Shown piece by piece: positions 44,011 through 52,583 of a DNA stretch of 64,000 nt. Both the position numbers and the translations under genes were made by a program. The notes under the pieces are model-generated. The model saw only the letters and a list, made by a program, of their open reading frames with translations. It was not told where the DNA came from and did not search any database. The stretch is from the NCBI RefSeq assembly GCF_040081985.1, contig NZ_JBEBMH010000004.1, forward strand, positions 62,001-126,000, read 5' to 3'. Each line of letters begins with the position of its first letter. Positions within the stretch are counted from its first letter, which is position 1. This stretch comes from Kumtagia yinganensis. Lineage in GTDB: Bacteria > Pseudomonadota > Alphaproteobacteria > Rhizobiales > Rhizobiaceae.

Positions 44011-45521
44011 CCCGCCTTCTTCAGCCGTCCCGCGCACCAGCCGGCAAATGCCGCCCGCTCGTCCGGCGCCAGGTGCAGCCCGTGCTTGGTGCGCCGTTCC
44101 AATATGTCCTCCGGCGTCTGCGCCCACTCGGTCTCGAACAGGAACAGCGCCTCGCACTCGTAGAAGTCAGGACCGAACCGTAGGCCGAGATCGGCGAGCG
44201 ACCGCGCGCCGCCGACAATCTCCTTCGCGCGTGTCCCATAGAGCCGGGCGTAATGTTTCAGCAGCGAGGCCGGCATCCACGGCCACTCGCCGGCGAGTGC
44301 GCCGAGGAAACGTTCGAAATCGGCATCCGGCAGGTCGCCGCCCGGCAGATGCGCGCCGGCCGTCCAATCCTTGCCCATGCCCGGGAAGAACGGCTTCAGT
44401 TTTTCCAGCGCATGTTCGGAAAGCTTGCGGAACGTCGTGATCTTGCCGCCGAACACCGACAGCAGCGGCGCCTGCCCGCCGGGCGCGTCCAGCTCGAAAA
44501 TATAGTCGCGCGTCACCGCGCTCGGATTGTCGGCATTGTCGTCATAGAGCGGCCGTACGCCGGAGAAACTGTAGACGACGTCTCGGTGCGAAAGCTTGCG
44601 CTTGAAGTAGCGGTTCACGACCTTGATCAGGTAGTCGATCTCGTTTTCCTCGGCTGCCACGTCTTCAGGCCGGCCGGAATAGGGAATGTCGGTGGTGCCG
44701 ATCAGCGCAAGGTCGTTCTCATAGGGATTGATGAAGATGACGCGCTTGTCGGTGTTCTGGACGAGATAGGCCTGCCGCCCCTCCCAGAACTTTTGCACGA
44801 CGATGTGGCTGCCCTTGACGAGGCGCACGTTGCGCGTGGCGTTGAGCCCGGCCACGCGGCCGACCACATCGTTGACCCACGGCCCGGCCGCGTTGACCAG
44901 CGCCTTGGCGCGGAATGTTTGCCTGACGCCGGTGCGTCCGTCCTGCGTCTCGACCAGCCAAGAACCGTTTTCGCGGCGGGCCGACACACAGGCCGTGCGG
45001 GTGAGCACGCGGGCGCCAAGCCTGGCGGCGTCGAGTGCGTTGAGCAGCACGAGGCGGGCATCGTCCACCCAGCAGTCGGAATATTCGAACCCCTTGGTGA
45101 AGGCGGGCTCGATCGGCGCACCTTCGGGCGCGGTGCGCAGGTTCAGCGTGCGGGTGCCGGGCAGGCGCTTGCGGCCGCCGAGATGGTCGTAGAGGAAGAG
45201 GCCGAGCCGCACCAGCCATGCCGGCCGGTCGTCCGGGCTATGCGGCAGCACGAACCGCATCGGCCAGATGATGTGCGGCGCCGAATTCAGCAGCACCTCG
45301 CGCTCGATGAGCGCCTCGCGCACCAGCCGGAACTCGTAATATTCGAGGTAGCGCAAGCCGCCATGCACCAGCTTTCCCGAGCGCGAGCTGGTTCCCTGCG
45401 CCAGATCGTCCTTTTCGCAAAGCACGACAGACAGGCCGCGCCCGGCTGCGTCGCGGGCAATGCCCGCGCCGTTGACGCCACCGCCGATGACGAACAGGTC
45501 GACTGTGTCGGGGTCAGTCAT
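44007..45521 (-). CDS. eryB: EryB-like erythritol-4-phosphate dehydrogenase (GlpD family)
   Basis: A 504-residue FAD-dependent dehydrogenase. N-terminal FAD motif DLFVIGGGVNGAGIARDAAG, then TSSRSGKLVHGGLRYLEYYE; middle signatures INPYENDLALIGTTDIPYSG and YSFSGVRPLYDD; C-terminal FGGKITTFRKLSEHAL. It is a GlpD homologue, but its place next to EryA and EryC and its length (Brucella EryB is about 500 residues) point to erythritol 4-phosphate or a related polyol phosphate as substrate. It passes electrons to quinone at the membrane. Confidence 0.88.
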   Translation of the reverse strand: MTDPDTVDLFVIGGGVNGAGIARDAAGRGLSVVLCEKDDLAQGTSSRSGKLVHGGLRYLEYYEFRLVREALIEREVLLNSAPHIIWPMRFVLPHSPDDRPAWLVRLGLFLYDHLGGRKRLPGTRTLNLRTAPEGAPIEPAFTKGFEYSDCWVDDARLVLLNALDAARLGARVLTRTACVSARRENGSWLVETQDGRTGVRQTFRAKALVNAAGPWVNDVVGRVAGLNATRNVRLVKGSHIVVQKFWEGRQAYLVQNTDKRVIFINPYENDLALIGTTDIPYSGRPEDVAAEENEIDYLIKVVNRYFKRKLSHRDVVYSFSGVRPLYDDNADNPSAVTRDYIFELDAPGGQAPLLSVFGGKITTFRKLSEHALEKLKPFFPGMGKDWTAGAHLPGGDLPDADFERFLGALAGEWPWMPASLLKHYARLYGTRAKEIVGGARSLADLGLRFGPDFYECEALFLFETEWAQTPEDILERRTKHGLHLAPDERAAFAGWCAGRLKKAG

Positions 45522-45540
45522 GGTCAACGTCCAGGTGAGT

Positions 45541-46581
45541 CTAGCACGGATTGACGGGCGGCTGGCCCGCCAGATAGCGCCGCACCTCTTCGGCCGCCTT
45601 CTCCGCCGCATAGGTGACAGTGCGCACCGAGGCGCCGGCGATGTGGGGCGTCAGCGTGACATTCGGCAGTTGCAGAAGCGGCCAGTCGGCCGGCACCGGC
45701 TCGACGGCGAACGTTTCCAGCATGGCGCTGGCGATCGGTCCGTCGACCAGCGCCTCGTAAAGCGCGTCGTAGTCGACCAGCGGCCCGCGCGCCGTGTTCA
45801 CGAAGATCACGCCCGGCTTCATCTTGGCGATCGTGTCGCGGTTGATCATCTGCTTCGTCTCCTCGGTCACGCGAGGATGCATGGTGATCACATCGGATTG
45901 AGCGAGAAGGGTCTCCAGCGCCACCAGTTCGACGCCGGCGTTGCGGTCCTCGGCGGAGAGCTGCACATAGGGGTCCGCCACCAACACTTTGCTGCCGAAG
46001 GCGCGCAGCAACTTCACCACCTTGGTGCCGATATTGCCGTAGCCGACGACGCCGACCGTCATCTCGTTGAGTTCCCGGCCGGTGCGGTCGGCGCGGTAGA
46101 GATCGCCGCGCCATTCGCCGGCGCGCATCGATTCGTGGCCGACGCGGATCAGCCGCGTCTCGGCCAGGATCGCGCCGAGGGCGAATTCCGCCACGGCGGT
46201 GGCATTGCGGCCGGGCACGTTGACCACCCGGATGCCGTTGCGCCGCGCCGCCGCCATGTCGATGTTGACCGGACCGCCGCGCGACACCGCCACCAGCTTC
46301 AGGTCGGGCAGCCGCTTCATCATGCCGTCCGACAGCGGCGCAAGCTGCGTCACCAGGATCTCGGCATCGCCGATGAAACCGACGACCTCGTCCGGGTCGC
46401 CATAATATTCCTTCAGCCCGTCGAGCCCGTTGACCGCGTAGCCATGTTCCATCGGCTCGTCCGGCCATGGCTGTTCCAGCAAGCGTATGTCGAGGCCGGT
46501 GCCGCAGGCCTTTTCGATCTCGCTGCGGAACACCTCCGGCAGCATGAAGCGGTCCCCGATGATGGCGATCTTTCGTGTCAT
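45541..46581 (-). CDS. D-2-hydroxyacid dehydrogenase in the polyol operon
   Basis: 346 residues, starting at ATG 46581 directly after the kinase stop. NAD motif VGVVGYGNIGTKVV (near 175-188) and catalytic R265 (TARGPLVD), E294 (AVEPVPAD) and H313 (TPHIAGAS). An N-terminal insertion-rich domain is longer than in GhrA/PGDH. It is only distantly similar to the other 2-hydroxyacid dehydrogenase at 37699. It is not a known part of the core EryABC route, so its substrate is open; a sugar acid formed by oxidation of the polyol is possible. Confidence 0.9.
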   Translation of the reverse strand: MTRKIAIIGDRFMLPEVFRSEIEKACGTGLDIRLLEQPWPDEPMEHGYAVNGLDGLKEYYGDPDEVVGFIGDAEILVTQLAPLSDGMMKRLPDLKLVAVSRGGPVNIDMAAARRNGIRVVNVPGRNATAVAEFALGAILAETRLIRVGHESMRAGEWRGDLYRADRTGRELNEMTVGVVGYGNIGTKVVKLLRAFGSKVLVADPYVQLSAEDRNAGVELVALETLLAQSDVITMHPRVTEETKQMINRDTIAKMKPGVIFVNTARGPLVDYDALYEALVDGPIASAMLETFAVEPVPADWPLLQLPNVTLTPHIAGASVRTVTYAAEKAAEEVRRYLAGQPPVNPC

Positions 46582-46582
46582 G

Positions 46583-48139
46583 TCAGTCTTTCCGCGATCC
46601 CGCCATGGTGCGCCACACGGGCCGAAGGGCGGCCCAGGCCTGCGCATAGGCGGGATAGGTTTTGTCGTAAATCTCCGCAAGCGCGGCGTCCGGCGCCTCC
46701 GCCGGGCCGAGCAGCGGCGAGACCCATTCGGCCACACAGGCGTCCATCGACGCATACTGGCCGATCGAGACGGCTGCGATCATGGCAGCACCTGCCGCGC
46801 CCGCCTCCTCGCGCTTCGAGGTGCGCACCCGCGCGCCGAGTGCAGCGCCAAGGATTTTTCGCAGCGCGTTGCTGCGCGCCGCCCCGCCGGTCAGCCGCAC
46901 CTCGCCGGGCAGTTCGCCCATCACCGCGTAGCAATCGCGCGAGGCAAAGGCGAGGCCCTCGAACACAGCGCGCACGAGGTCGCCATAACCGTGGCGGCTG
47001 GAGATGCCGATAAAACCGGCGCGGGCATGCGCGTCGACGAAAGGGCCGCGTTCGCCTGCCTCCGAAACATAGGGCTGGTAGAGCAGCGAAGCCGGGCCGG
47101 AGGTCGCGATCCACTCGTCGATAAGCGGGATCATTTCCGCCGACGTGCGGGTGATGCCTTGCGAGGCAAGGATGCCGGCGGCGAGGCCGAGCACCCAGTC
47201 GATGTTGAGCGTCGCCGCCATGTTCGACTGCATCTGCGTGTAGACGCCCGGCGCCGGCATGCACATGGTGTAGCCGGTTCGGCTCTTGTTGAGCAGCACG
47301 TCGTCGGCGCCGATGGCGAGCCGCATATGCATGCCGGTCGAGCCGATGATCGAGCATCCCGGCCGCGAGACGGGATCGTAGAGCCCGGCGCCCAGCGCCG
47401 TGCAGGCGACGTCGACATAACCCAGGACCACCGGCGTCCCGGCGGTCAGGCCAGTCATGCCCGCCGCGGCGGACGACAGTTTTGCTGCCTGCGTCGCGCC
47501 GTCGACGATCGGCGGCAGCAGGCGTTTCAGGTGCTTCAGGCCGAGGATATCGATCACCTCGTCCGAATAGGCGCGCGCGGAAAAATCGCCGAAGGTGAAG
47601 CAGCCTTCAGATGGGTCGGTAGCGCGCTGGCCGGTCAGGCGGAAATAAAGCCAGTCCTTGCAGTGGAAGCCGGTCGCGGCCCGTTCAAGCCGTTCCGGCG
47701 TGGTGCGTTCCATCAAGAGGAGTTGCGGCCCTTGCTGGCAGGCGGCGAGGCCCGACCCAGTCTTTTCGAAACGCGGCCTGTCCTCGGGACGTTCGCGGAT
47801 CTCCTCGACGATGTCGGCGGCGCGCGCGTCGAGCCAGAGCCAGCCTTTTCCGACCGGCTCGCCGTCGCGGTCGATCAGCCAGGTGCCGTCGCCCTGGCCC
47901 GTCACCGATATGGCCGCCACGCGCCGGGACAGGTCCGGAACCTTGTCGGCAAGCTGGCGCAGTGTCGTCGCGGTGTCGGCCCATGTACGGGCAAGGTCCT
48001 GCTCGGCGCCGCCGCCGGGGATCGTCTCGTAGCGGTTCGGCAGCGCCGTGAAGGCGATCTGCCGCCCAGCGAGATCGAAGGCCACCGACTTGATGACCGA
48101 CGTGCCCGCGTCGATGCCGATCAGGATGTCCTTCGTCAT
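46583..48139 (-). CDS. eryA: EryA-like erythritol kinase (FGGY family)
   Basis: A 518-residue FGGY kinase, matching the about 519 residues of Brucella EryA. Start ATG 48139 overlaps the ATPase stop (ATGA). Motifs: ILIGIDAGTSVIKSVAFDLA, VTGQGDGTWLIDRDGEPVGK, WLWLDARAADIV, GSTGMHMRLAIG, VRLTGGAARSNALRKILGAA. It phosphorylates the imported polyol as the first catabolic step. Confidence 0.88.
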   Translation of the reverse strand: MTKDILIGIDAGTSVIKSVAFDLAGRQIAFTALPNRYETIPGGGAEQDLARTWADTATTLRQLADKVPDLSRRVAAISVTGQGDGTWLIDRDGEPVGKGWLWLDARAADIVEEIRERPEDRPRFEKTGSGLAACQQGPQLLLMERTTPERLERAATGFHCKDWLYFRLTGQRATDPSEGCFTFGDFSARAYSDEVIDILGLKHLKRLLPPIVDGATQAAKLSSAAAGMTGLTAGTPVVLGYVDVACTALGAGLYDPVSRPGCSIIGSTGMHMRLAIGADDVLLNKSRTGYTMCMPAPGVYTQMQSNMAATLNIDWVLGLAAGILASQGITRTSAEMIPLIDEWIATSGPASLLYQPYVSEAGERGPFVDAHARAGFIGISSRHGYGDLVRAVFEGLAFASRDCYAVMGELPGEVRLTGGAARSNALRKILGAALGARVRTSKREEAGAAGAAMIAAVSIGQYASMDACVAEWVSPLLGPAEAPDAALAEIYDKTYPAYAQAWAALRPVWRTMAGSRKD

Positions 48140-49257
48140 GCGAGCTCCGGCCCGTGCGAGATCGCCGCGCCGGAGCCGGCGTCGAAGACGTGCAGGTTCT
48201 GCGGGTCGATGCGGATGCCGATCGTCTCGCCGCGCTCCAGACGTGTGCGGTCGTGCTCGACCAGCACCAGCGAACCGCCCGCGAAATCCGCGGCGATATG
48301 GGTCTGGTCGCCGAGCCACTGGTTGGCGGATACGGTCGCCGGCACCCCGTCCTTGGCGCGACGCACCGCATAGGGCCGGATGCCGATCACCACGCGCTGG
48401 CGCTGCAGCAGCGCGTCGCGCACGCCTTGCGCAAAATTGCCCTGCTCGTAGTCGAGCGCCAGCCCGTCCGGCAGCTTGAGCCTGATGCGGTCGGCATCGC
48501 CGGTGACGAAGGCCTCGAACACGTTCATCGGCGGCTCGCCGACGAAGGTGCCGGTGAACAGATTGGCCGGCCGCTCCTTGATCATGCCCGGCGTGTCGAA
48601 CTGCTGCAGCACGCCGCCCTCCATCACCGCGATGCGGTCGGCCAGCGCGTTGGCCTCGGTCTGGTCGTGTGTGACCAGGATGGCGGTCAGCCCACGCTCC
48701 TTGATGAAGTGCTTTATGCGCCCGCGCAGGACGGCGCGAAGCTGCGGCTCCAACTGGCCCATCGGCTCGTCGAGCAGGTGCAGATTGGCGTCTCGGATCA
48801 AAGCGCGACCAAGGCTGGCGCGCTGCTGCTGACCGCCGGAGATGGAACTCGGATAGCGCTCCAGAATGTCCTCGATCTCCAGCAGTTTTGCGATCTCGGC
48901 AACCTTTTGGTCGACCGTCGCCTTGGGCAGGCGCGACGCCTTCAGCGCGAAGGCTATGTTTTCGCGCACCGTCAGCGGCGGGTAGAGCGAATAACCCTCG
49001 AAGGCCATGGCGACGTTGCGCCTGACCGGCGGCAGCATATGCGCCGGCTTGCCGGCGATGGCGATAGCGCCGCGCGACACTTCCTCGAAACCCGCGACCA
49101 TGCGCAGCGTCGACGTCTTTCCGCAGCCGGACGAGCCGAGCAGCGCGACGATCTCGCCCTTCTCGATGCGCATCGACAGGTTTTTGACCGCATGCACGCC
49201 GTGGTTCAGCGGGCCGTAGAACTTGTCGACGTTTTCGATTGCCAACGCGGTGGTCAT
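48136..49257 (-). CDS. Polyol ABC transporter ATP-binding protein 1 (atypical Q-loop)
   Basis: A 373-residue CUT1-type ATPase with a C-terminal TOBE/OB domain. Walker A GSSGCGKTS (41-49), signature SISGGQQQR (138-146), Walker B LHLLDEP with catalytic E164, and switch His H197 (VTHDQTE) are intact. The Q-loop residue is Glu87 (AFEGYSLYP) instead of Gln and the D-loop reads GQLEPQLR instead of SNLDAxLR. It pairs with the ATPase at 49478, as in two-ATPase polyol importers such as GlpSTPQV and MptABCDE of rhizobia. Confidence 0.93.
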   Translation of the reverse strand: MTTALAIENVDKFYGPLNHGVHAVKNLSMRIEKGEIVALLGSSGCGKTSTLRMVAGFEEVSRGAIAIAGKPAHMLPPVRRNVAMAFEGYSLYPPLTVRENIAFALKASRLPKATVDQKVAEIAKLLEIEDILERYPSSISGGQQQRASLGRALIRDANLHLLDEPMGQLEPQLRAVLRGRIKHFIKERGLTAILVTHDQTEANALADRIAVMEGGVLQQFDTPGMIKERPANLFTGTFVGEPPMNVFEAFVTGDADRIRLKLPDGLALDYEQGNFAQGVRDALLQRQRVVIGIRPYAVRRAKDGVPATVSANQWLGDQTHIAADFAGGSLVLVEHDRTRLERGETIGIRIDPQNLHVFDAGSGAAISHGPELA

Positions 49258-49290
49258 GGCATCGTCTCCCGGCGGCGGCGCACCGTCGCA

Positions 49291-49444
49291 CCCCCCTCTG
49301 TCCTGCCGGGCATCTCGCCCTCAAGGGGGGAGACTGGCAGCTTCGTCGTTGCCGCTCTTTCTGCCGCGTTGGCGATTGGCGAAACCGAGGCGGCCGGCCA
49401 ATCTCCCCCCTTGAGGGGGAGATGTCCGGCAGGACAGTGGGGGG
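49291..49444 (-). repeat. 154-bp palindromic intergenic element, copy 2
   Basis: The same family, length and terminal inverted repeats (C6-TCTGTCCTGCCGG...) as the element at 18519-18672, but inverted: its reverse complement aligns along the full length, including the centre (ATTGGCCGGCCGCCTCGG). It lies between the two ATPase genes of the polyol importer. Its arms have diverged slightly (CATCTCGCCC vs CATCTCCCCC; GACAGTG vs GACAGAG). Confidence 0.9.
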
Positions 49445-49477
49445 TGCGAAATGTGCCTACGCTGAACGACAACCCGC

Positions 49478-50596
49478 TCATGCCGCTTCTCCACTCTTCA
49501 GCGCCACGACCTTGCCGGCGCCGATGCGTGCGCCGGTGGCCCGATCGAACAGGAGCGCGCTCTTCGGATTGACGGCGATATGCGTGTCGCCCGCGGCCGG
49601 TCCCGGCGTGCCGGCTGGCCGGGACACAAGGATCTCGCGGCCGCGCACGGTGCGCACCAGCGTCACCGTCTTCTCGTTGAGCGGCGTCTCGGCCTCGACG
49701 GTCACGGGCACCGCCGCCGGCGCGTCGGCGCGCACAAAACTCAGTGCCTCGGGCCGCAGCCCGATCACGCAATCGCGGCCCACAGCCTGCTCGAACGGAC
49801 CGGCGAGATGCACCTGAACGTTGGAGAGCCCGACATAGACGCCGCGCGCATCCTTGGCCGGCTTCACGTCAAGCAAATTGATGGTCGGGTCACCGAACAG
49901 CCGCGCGATCTCGATGTCGGCCGGCTCCAGATAGATCTGCTCGGGCGTGCCGAGCTGGCGGATCTTGCCCTGGCTCATCACCGCGATGCGGTCGCCCAGC
50001 GCCATCGCCTCCTTGTAGTCCTGCGTGACGTAGACCACCGTGGCGCCCTGGTCGTCGAGCAGACGCGGCAGTTCCAGCCGCATCTCGAAACGCAGCTTCG
50101 CATCGACATTGCGCAGCGGATCGTCGAGCAGCAGCACCGGCGGCGAACCCGCCAGCGCACGGGCGAGCGCGGTGCGCTGCTTCTGGCCGTTGGAGAGCGC
50201 GCGCGGCCGGTGCGACAGCACATGGCTGATCTTCAAGAGTTTTGCGACGCTTTCGACGCCCGACTTGATTGCGCCGGCCGAGGCGCGTTTGGCCTCCAGC
50301 GGCGTGGCGATGTTGTCGAAGGCGCTCATATGCGGGAACAGGGCGAAATTCTGGAAGGCCATGCCGATGCCGCGTTCTTCGGCGTCCACCTCGGTCACGT
50401 CGTTGCCGCCGATGACGATCCGGCCCTCATCCGGATCGATCACGCCGGCGATCAGCCGCAGCAGCACGGTCTTGCCGGCGCCGGACGGGCCGAACAGAAC
50501 GATGGTCTCGCCGTCGCCGACCGACAGCGACAGGTCGTCGAGCACCACCTTGTGCTTGTAGCGCTTGACGATGTTCCTGAGTTCGAGCGTCGCCAT
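49478..50596 (-). CDS. Polyol ABC transporter ATP-binding protein 2 (degenerate catalytic residues)
   Basis: A 372-residue CUT1-type ATPase with C-terminal TOBE/OB region. Walker A GPSGAGKT (36-43) and Q-loop FQNFALFP (Q82) are canonical. The signature is LSNGQKQR instead of LSGGQQQR, the catalytic Glu after Walker B is D159 (LLLDDP) and the switch His is Q192 (YVTQDYKE). It is expected to bind ATP but hydrolyse poorly, and so to act as the non-catalytic half of a heterodimer with the ATPase at 48136. Confidence 0.93.
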   Translation of the reverse strand: MATLELRNIVKRYKHKVVLDDLSLSVGDGETIVLFGPSGAGKTVLLRLIAGVIDPDEGRIVIGGNDVTEVDAEERGIGMAFQNFALFPHMSAFDNIATPLEAKRASAGAIKSGVESVAKLLKISHVLSHRPRALSNGQKQRTALARALAGSPPVLLLDDPLRNVDAKLRFEMRLELPRLLDDQGATVVYVTQDYKEAMALGDRIAVMSQGKIRQLGTPEQIYLEPADIEIARLFGDPTINLLDVKPAKDARGVYVGLSNVQVHLAGPFEQAVGRDCVIGLRPEALSFVRADAPAAVPVTVEAETPLNEKTVTLVRTVRGREILVSRPAGTPGPAAGDTHIAVNPKSALLFDRATGARIGAGKVVALKSGEAA

Positions 50597-50599
50597 GGT

Positions 50600-51457
50600 C
50601 TATCCCTTCACCGCGCCGAGCGAGAGGCCCTCGACCAGATAACGCTGGGCATAAAGCGCGAGCGCCAGCGTCGGCGTGATCGACAGGACGATCGCCGCCG
50701 CGATCTGGCCGTACTGGATGCCGGAGGCGGTCACGAAAGCCAGCGCACCGACGGTCACCGGCTGCTTGTCGGCGGAGGCGAGCACCAGCGCGAAGACGAA
50801 ATTGTTCCAGGCGAAGATGAAGGCGAGCAGGCCGGCGGCCGCGATGCCCGGCCCCGCCAGCGGCAGCGCGATCTTGCGGAAGGTCGCGAACCAGGAATGG
50901 CCGCCAATACGGTAGGCGTATTCGATGTCCGCCGGGATGTCCTCGAAGTAGCCGCGCACGATCCACAGGATCAGCGGCAGGCAGATCAGCTGGTAGACCC
51001 AGATCAGGCCGAAATAGGTGTTCGCCAGGCCGAGCTGCTGGAAATAGATGGTGAGCGGCAAAAGCACCAGCAGTGGCGGCGCGAAGCGGAAGGACAGCAG
51101 CGTGAAGGCGATATCCTCCGAGCCGCGGAACTTGTGGCGGGCGAAAGCGTAGGCCGCAGGCACGCCGAGCAGCAGCGACAGCGCGACGGAGGTCACCGAC
51201 AGGAACACCGAGTTCCACAATGTGCGCAGGAAGTTGATCTCCAGCGTGCCCGCCGCCGTCTCCAACCGGCCGGAGATCAGCGCCGCGTAGTTCGACAGCG
51301 TCGGTTCGAACACGACCGAGGGCGGGATGCGCAGGATCGTCTCGTTGGTCTGGAACGACATCAGGAAAATCCAGAACAGCGGGAACATGAAGAAGATGAC
51401 GACCAGCGCCAGCGCAACACCGCGCAGGACGCGTTCAAGGGTGGATGTGTGTTCCAT
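50600..51457 (-). CDS. Carbohydrate ABC transporter permease 2 (MalG type)
   Basis: A 285-residue permease with six TM segments (ALALVVIFFMFPLFWIFLMS first) and the EAA loop YAYRIGGHSWFATFRKIALP followed by LAGPGIAAAGLLAFIFAWNN, typical of MalG/UgpE proteins. It is 3 bp upstream of the second ATPase gene. Confidence 0.94.
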   Translation of the reverse strand: MEHTSTLERVLRGVALALVVIFFMFPLFWIFLMSFQTNETILRIPPSVVFEPTLSNYAALISGRLETAAGTLEINFLRTLWNSVFLSVTSVALSLLLGVPAAYAFARHKFRGSEDIAFTLLSFRFAPPLLVLLPLTIYFQQLGLANTYFGLIWVYQLICLPLILWIVRGYFEDIPADIEYAYRIGGHSWFATFRKIALPLAGPGIAAAGLLAFIFAWNNFVFALVLASADKQPVTVGALAFVTASGIQYGQIAAAIVLSITPTLALALYAQRYLVEGLSLGAVKG

Positions 51458-51467
51458 GACCGCCGCC

Positions 51468-52391
51468 TCACGCCTCGCCGCGGGCGCGTTCGCGCAGCCG
51501 CAGCCAGTTCTTGATGAAGATGTTCGACAGGAAATAGGTGATCGCCCACAGGATGATCATCAGCGCCGCCGAACGCCCGACATTGGTCGACTGGAAGAAG
51601 TTCAGATAGGCCTCGACCTGGAAGACGGTGAGCGTGTCGCCCGGCCCTCCCTGCGTCATGGCGTAGATGATGTCGAACTGCTGGATGGAATCGAGCAGCC
51701 TGAACAGCGTCGCCGTCAGGATGTAGGGCGTCAGCATCGGCAGGGTGATGCGGAAGAACACGAAGCTGCGCGGCACGCCGTCGAGTGCCGCGGCCTCGAA
51801 GGGCTGCGTCGGCAGCGAGCGCAGGCCGGCGAGCAGCAGGATCATGATGAACGGCGTGTAGACCCAGATGTCCACCAGCACCACGGTGAACAGCGCCGTC
51901 GATGGCGACGAGGCCCAGCGGAAATCATGCAGCCCGATCAGGCTGGCGAAATAGCTCAGAATGCCGAAGCCGGGATTGGTCATCAGCTTCCACATCAGCG
52001 CGGCCAGCGCCGGCGCCGTCATCAGCGGCATCAGAAGCATGATGGAAATGAAATTGTTCAGCGTCGTGCGCTTCTGCAAAAGCAGCGCGATGCCGAGGCC
52101 GAGCAGCAGTTCGAGCACGACCGTCAGGCCGGCATAGAGCAGCGACACCTGCAGCGTGTTCCAGAATTTCGGGTCGGTGAAAAAGGCGACATAGTTGTCG
52201 AACCAGATGAATTTGTAGCCCCAAGGCTGGCTCAGCCGGTAGCGGTGGAGCGAATACCAGACCGCCGTCAGGAACGGGATGAGGATGCCGATGCAGACCA
52301 GCAGCGCCGGCAGGCTCAGCACATAGGGCAGCACGCGCTTGCCGATGCGGAAGCGCGAACGCGGCCGGCCCTGCGACGCTACGGCGGTCAT
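51468..52391 (-). CDS. Carbohydrate ABC transporter permease 1 (MalF type)
   Basis: A 307-residue permease with six TM segments (VLSLPALLVCIGILIPFLTA first) and the EAA loop EAAALDGVPRSFVFFRITLP followed by MLTPYILTATLFRLLDSIQQ, as in MalF/UgpA. It is preceded by a 190-bp spacer containing two strong hairpins after the binding-protein gene. Confidence 0.94.
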   Translation of the reverse strand: MTAVASQGRPRSRFRIGKRVLPYVLSLPALLVCIGILIPFLTAVWYSLHRYRLSQPWGYKFIWFDNYVAFFTDPKFWNTLQVSLLYAGLTVVLELLLGLGIALLLQKRTTLNNFISIMLLMPLMTAPALAALMWKLMTNPGFGILSYFASLIGLHDFRWASSPSTALFTVVLVDIWVYTPFIMILLLAGLRSLPTQPFEAAALDGVPRSFVFFRITLPMLTPYILTATLFRLLDSIQQFDIIYAMTQGGPGDTLTVFQVEAYLNFFQSTNVGRSAALMIILWAITYFLSNIFIKNWLRLRERARGEA

Positions 52392-52418
52392 GACAGCTCC
52401 GTGTTGTTCGGGTTACCA

Positions 52419-52455
52419 CGGCCGGCCGCCGCAGGGAGTAGCGGACGGCCGGCCG
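52419..52455 (-). other. Strong intercistronic hairpin between permease and binding-protein genes
   Basis: CGGCCGGCCG + CCGC arms pair perfectly around an 8-nt loop with one bulged base. Located 27 bp upstream of the permease start, with no T-run. Such structures commonly protect the 3' end of binding-protein mRNA and lower downstream expression. Confidence 0.7.
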
Positions 52456-52544
52456 GGCGCATGAGCGGCGCTGAGGGGCAACGCCGCCGATGACCTTTTC
52501 ACGCAGCCAAAGGCACAGCGTCTCGCCATGCCCCGGCTTGGTCC

Positions 52545-52568
52545 GCGGCCGGATCGTGGCCCGGCCGC
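52545..52568 (-). other. Second hairpin just downstream of the binding-protein gene
   Basis: GCGGCCGG and its complement around an 8-nt loop, flanked by direct repeats GCTTGGTCCG (52536-52545 and 52569-52578). It begins 15 bp after the binding-protein stop. Confidence 0.6.
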
Positions 52569-52583
52569 GCTTGGTCCGAATGG

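Noticed and set aside
48154..49572. 472-residue plus-strand open frame over the ATPase gene and the 154-bp element
   Set aside because: Antisense shadow of a well-supported ATPase gene, extended through the repeat.
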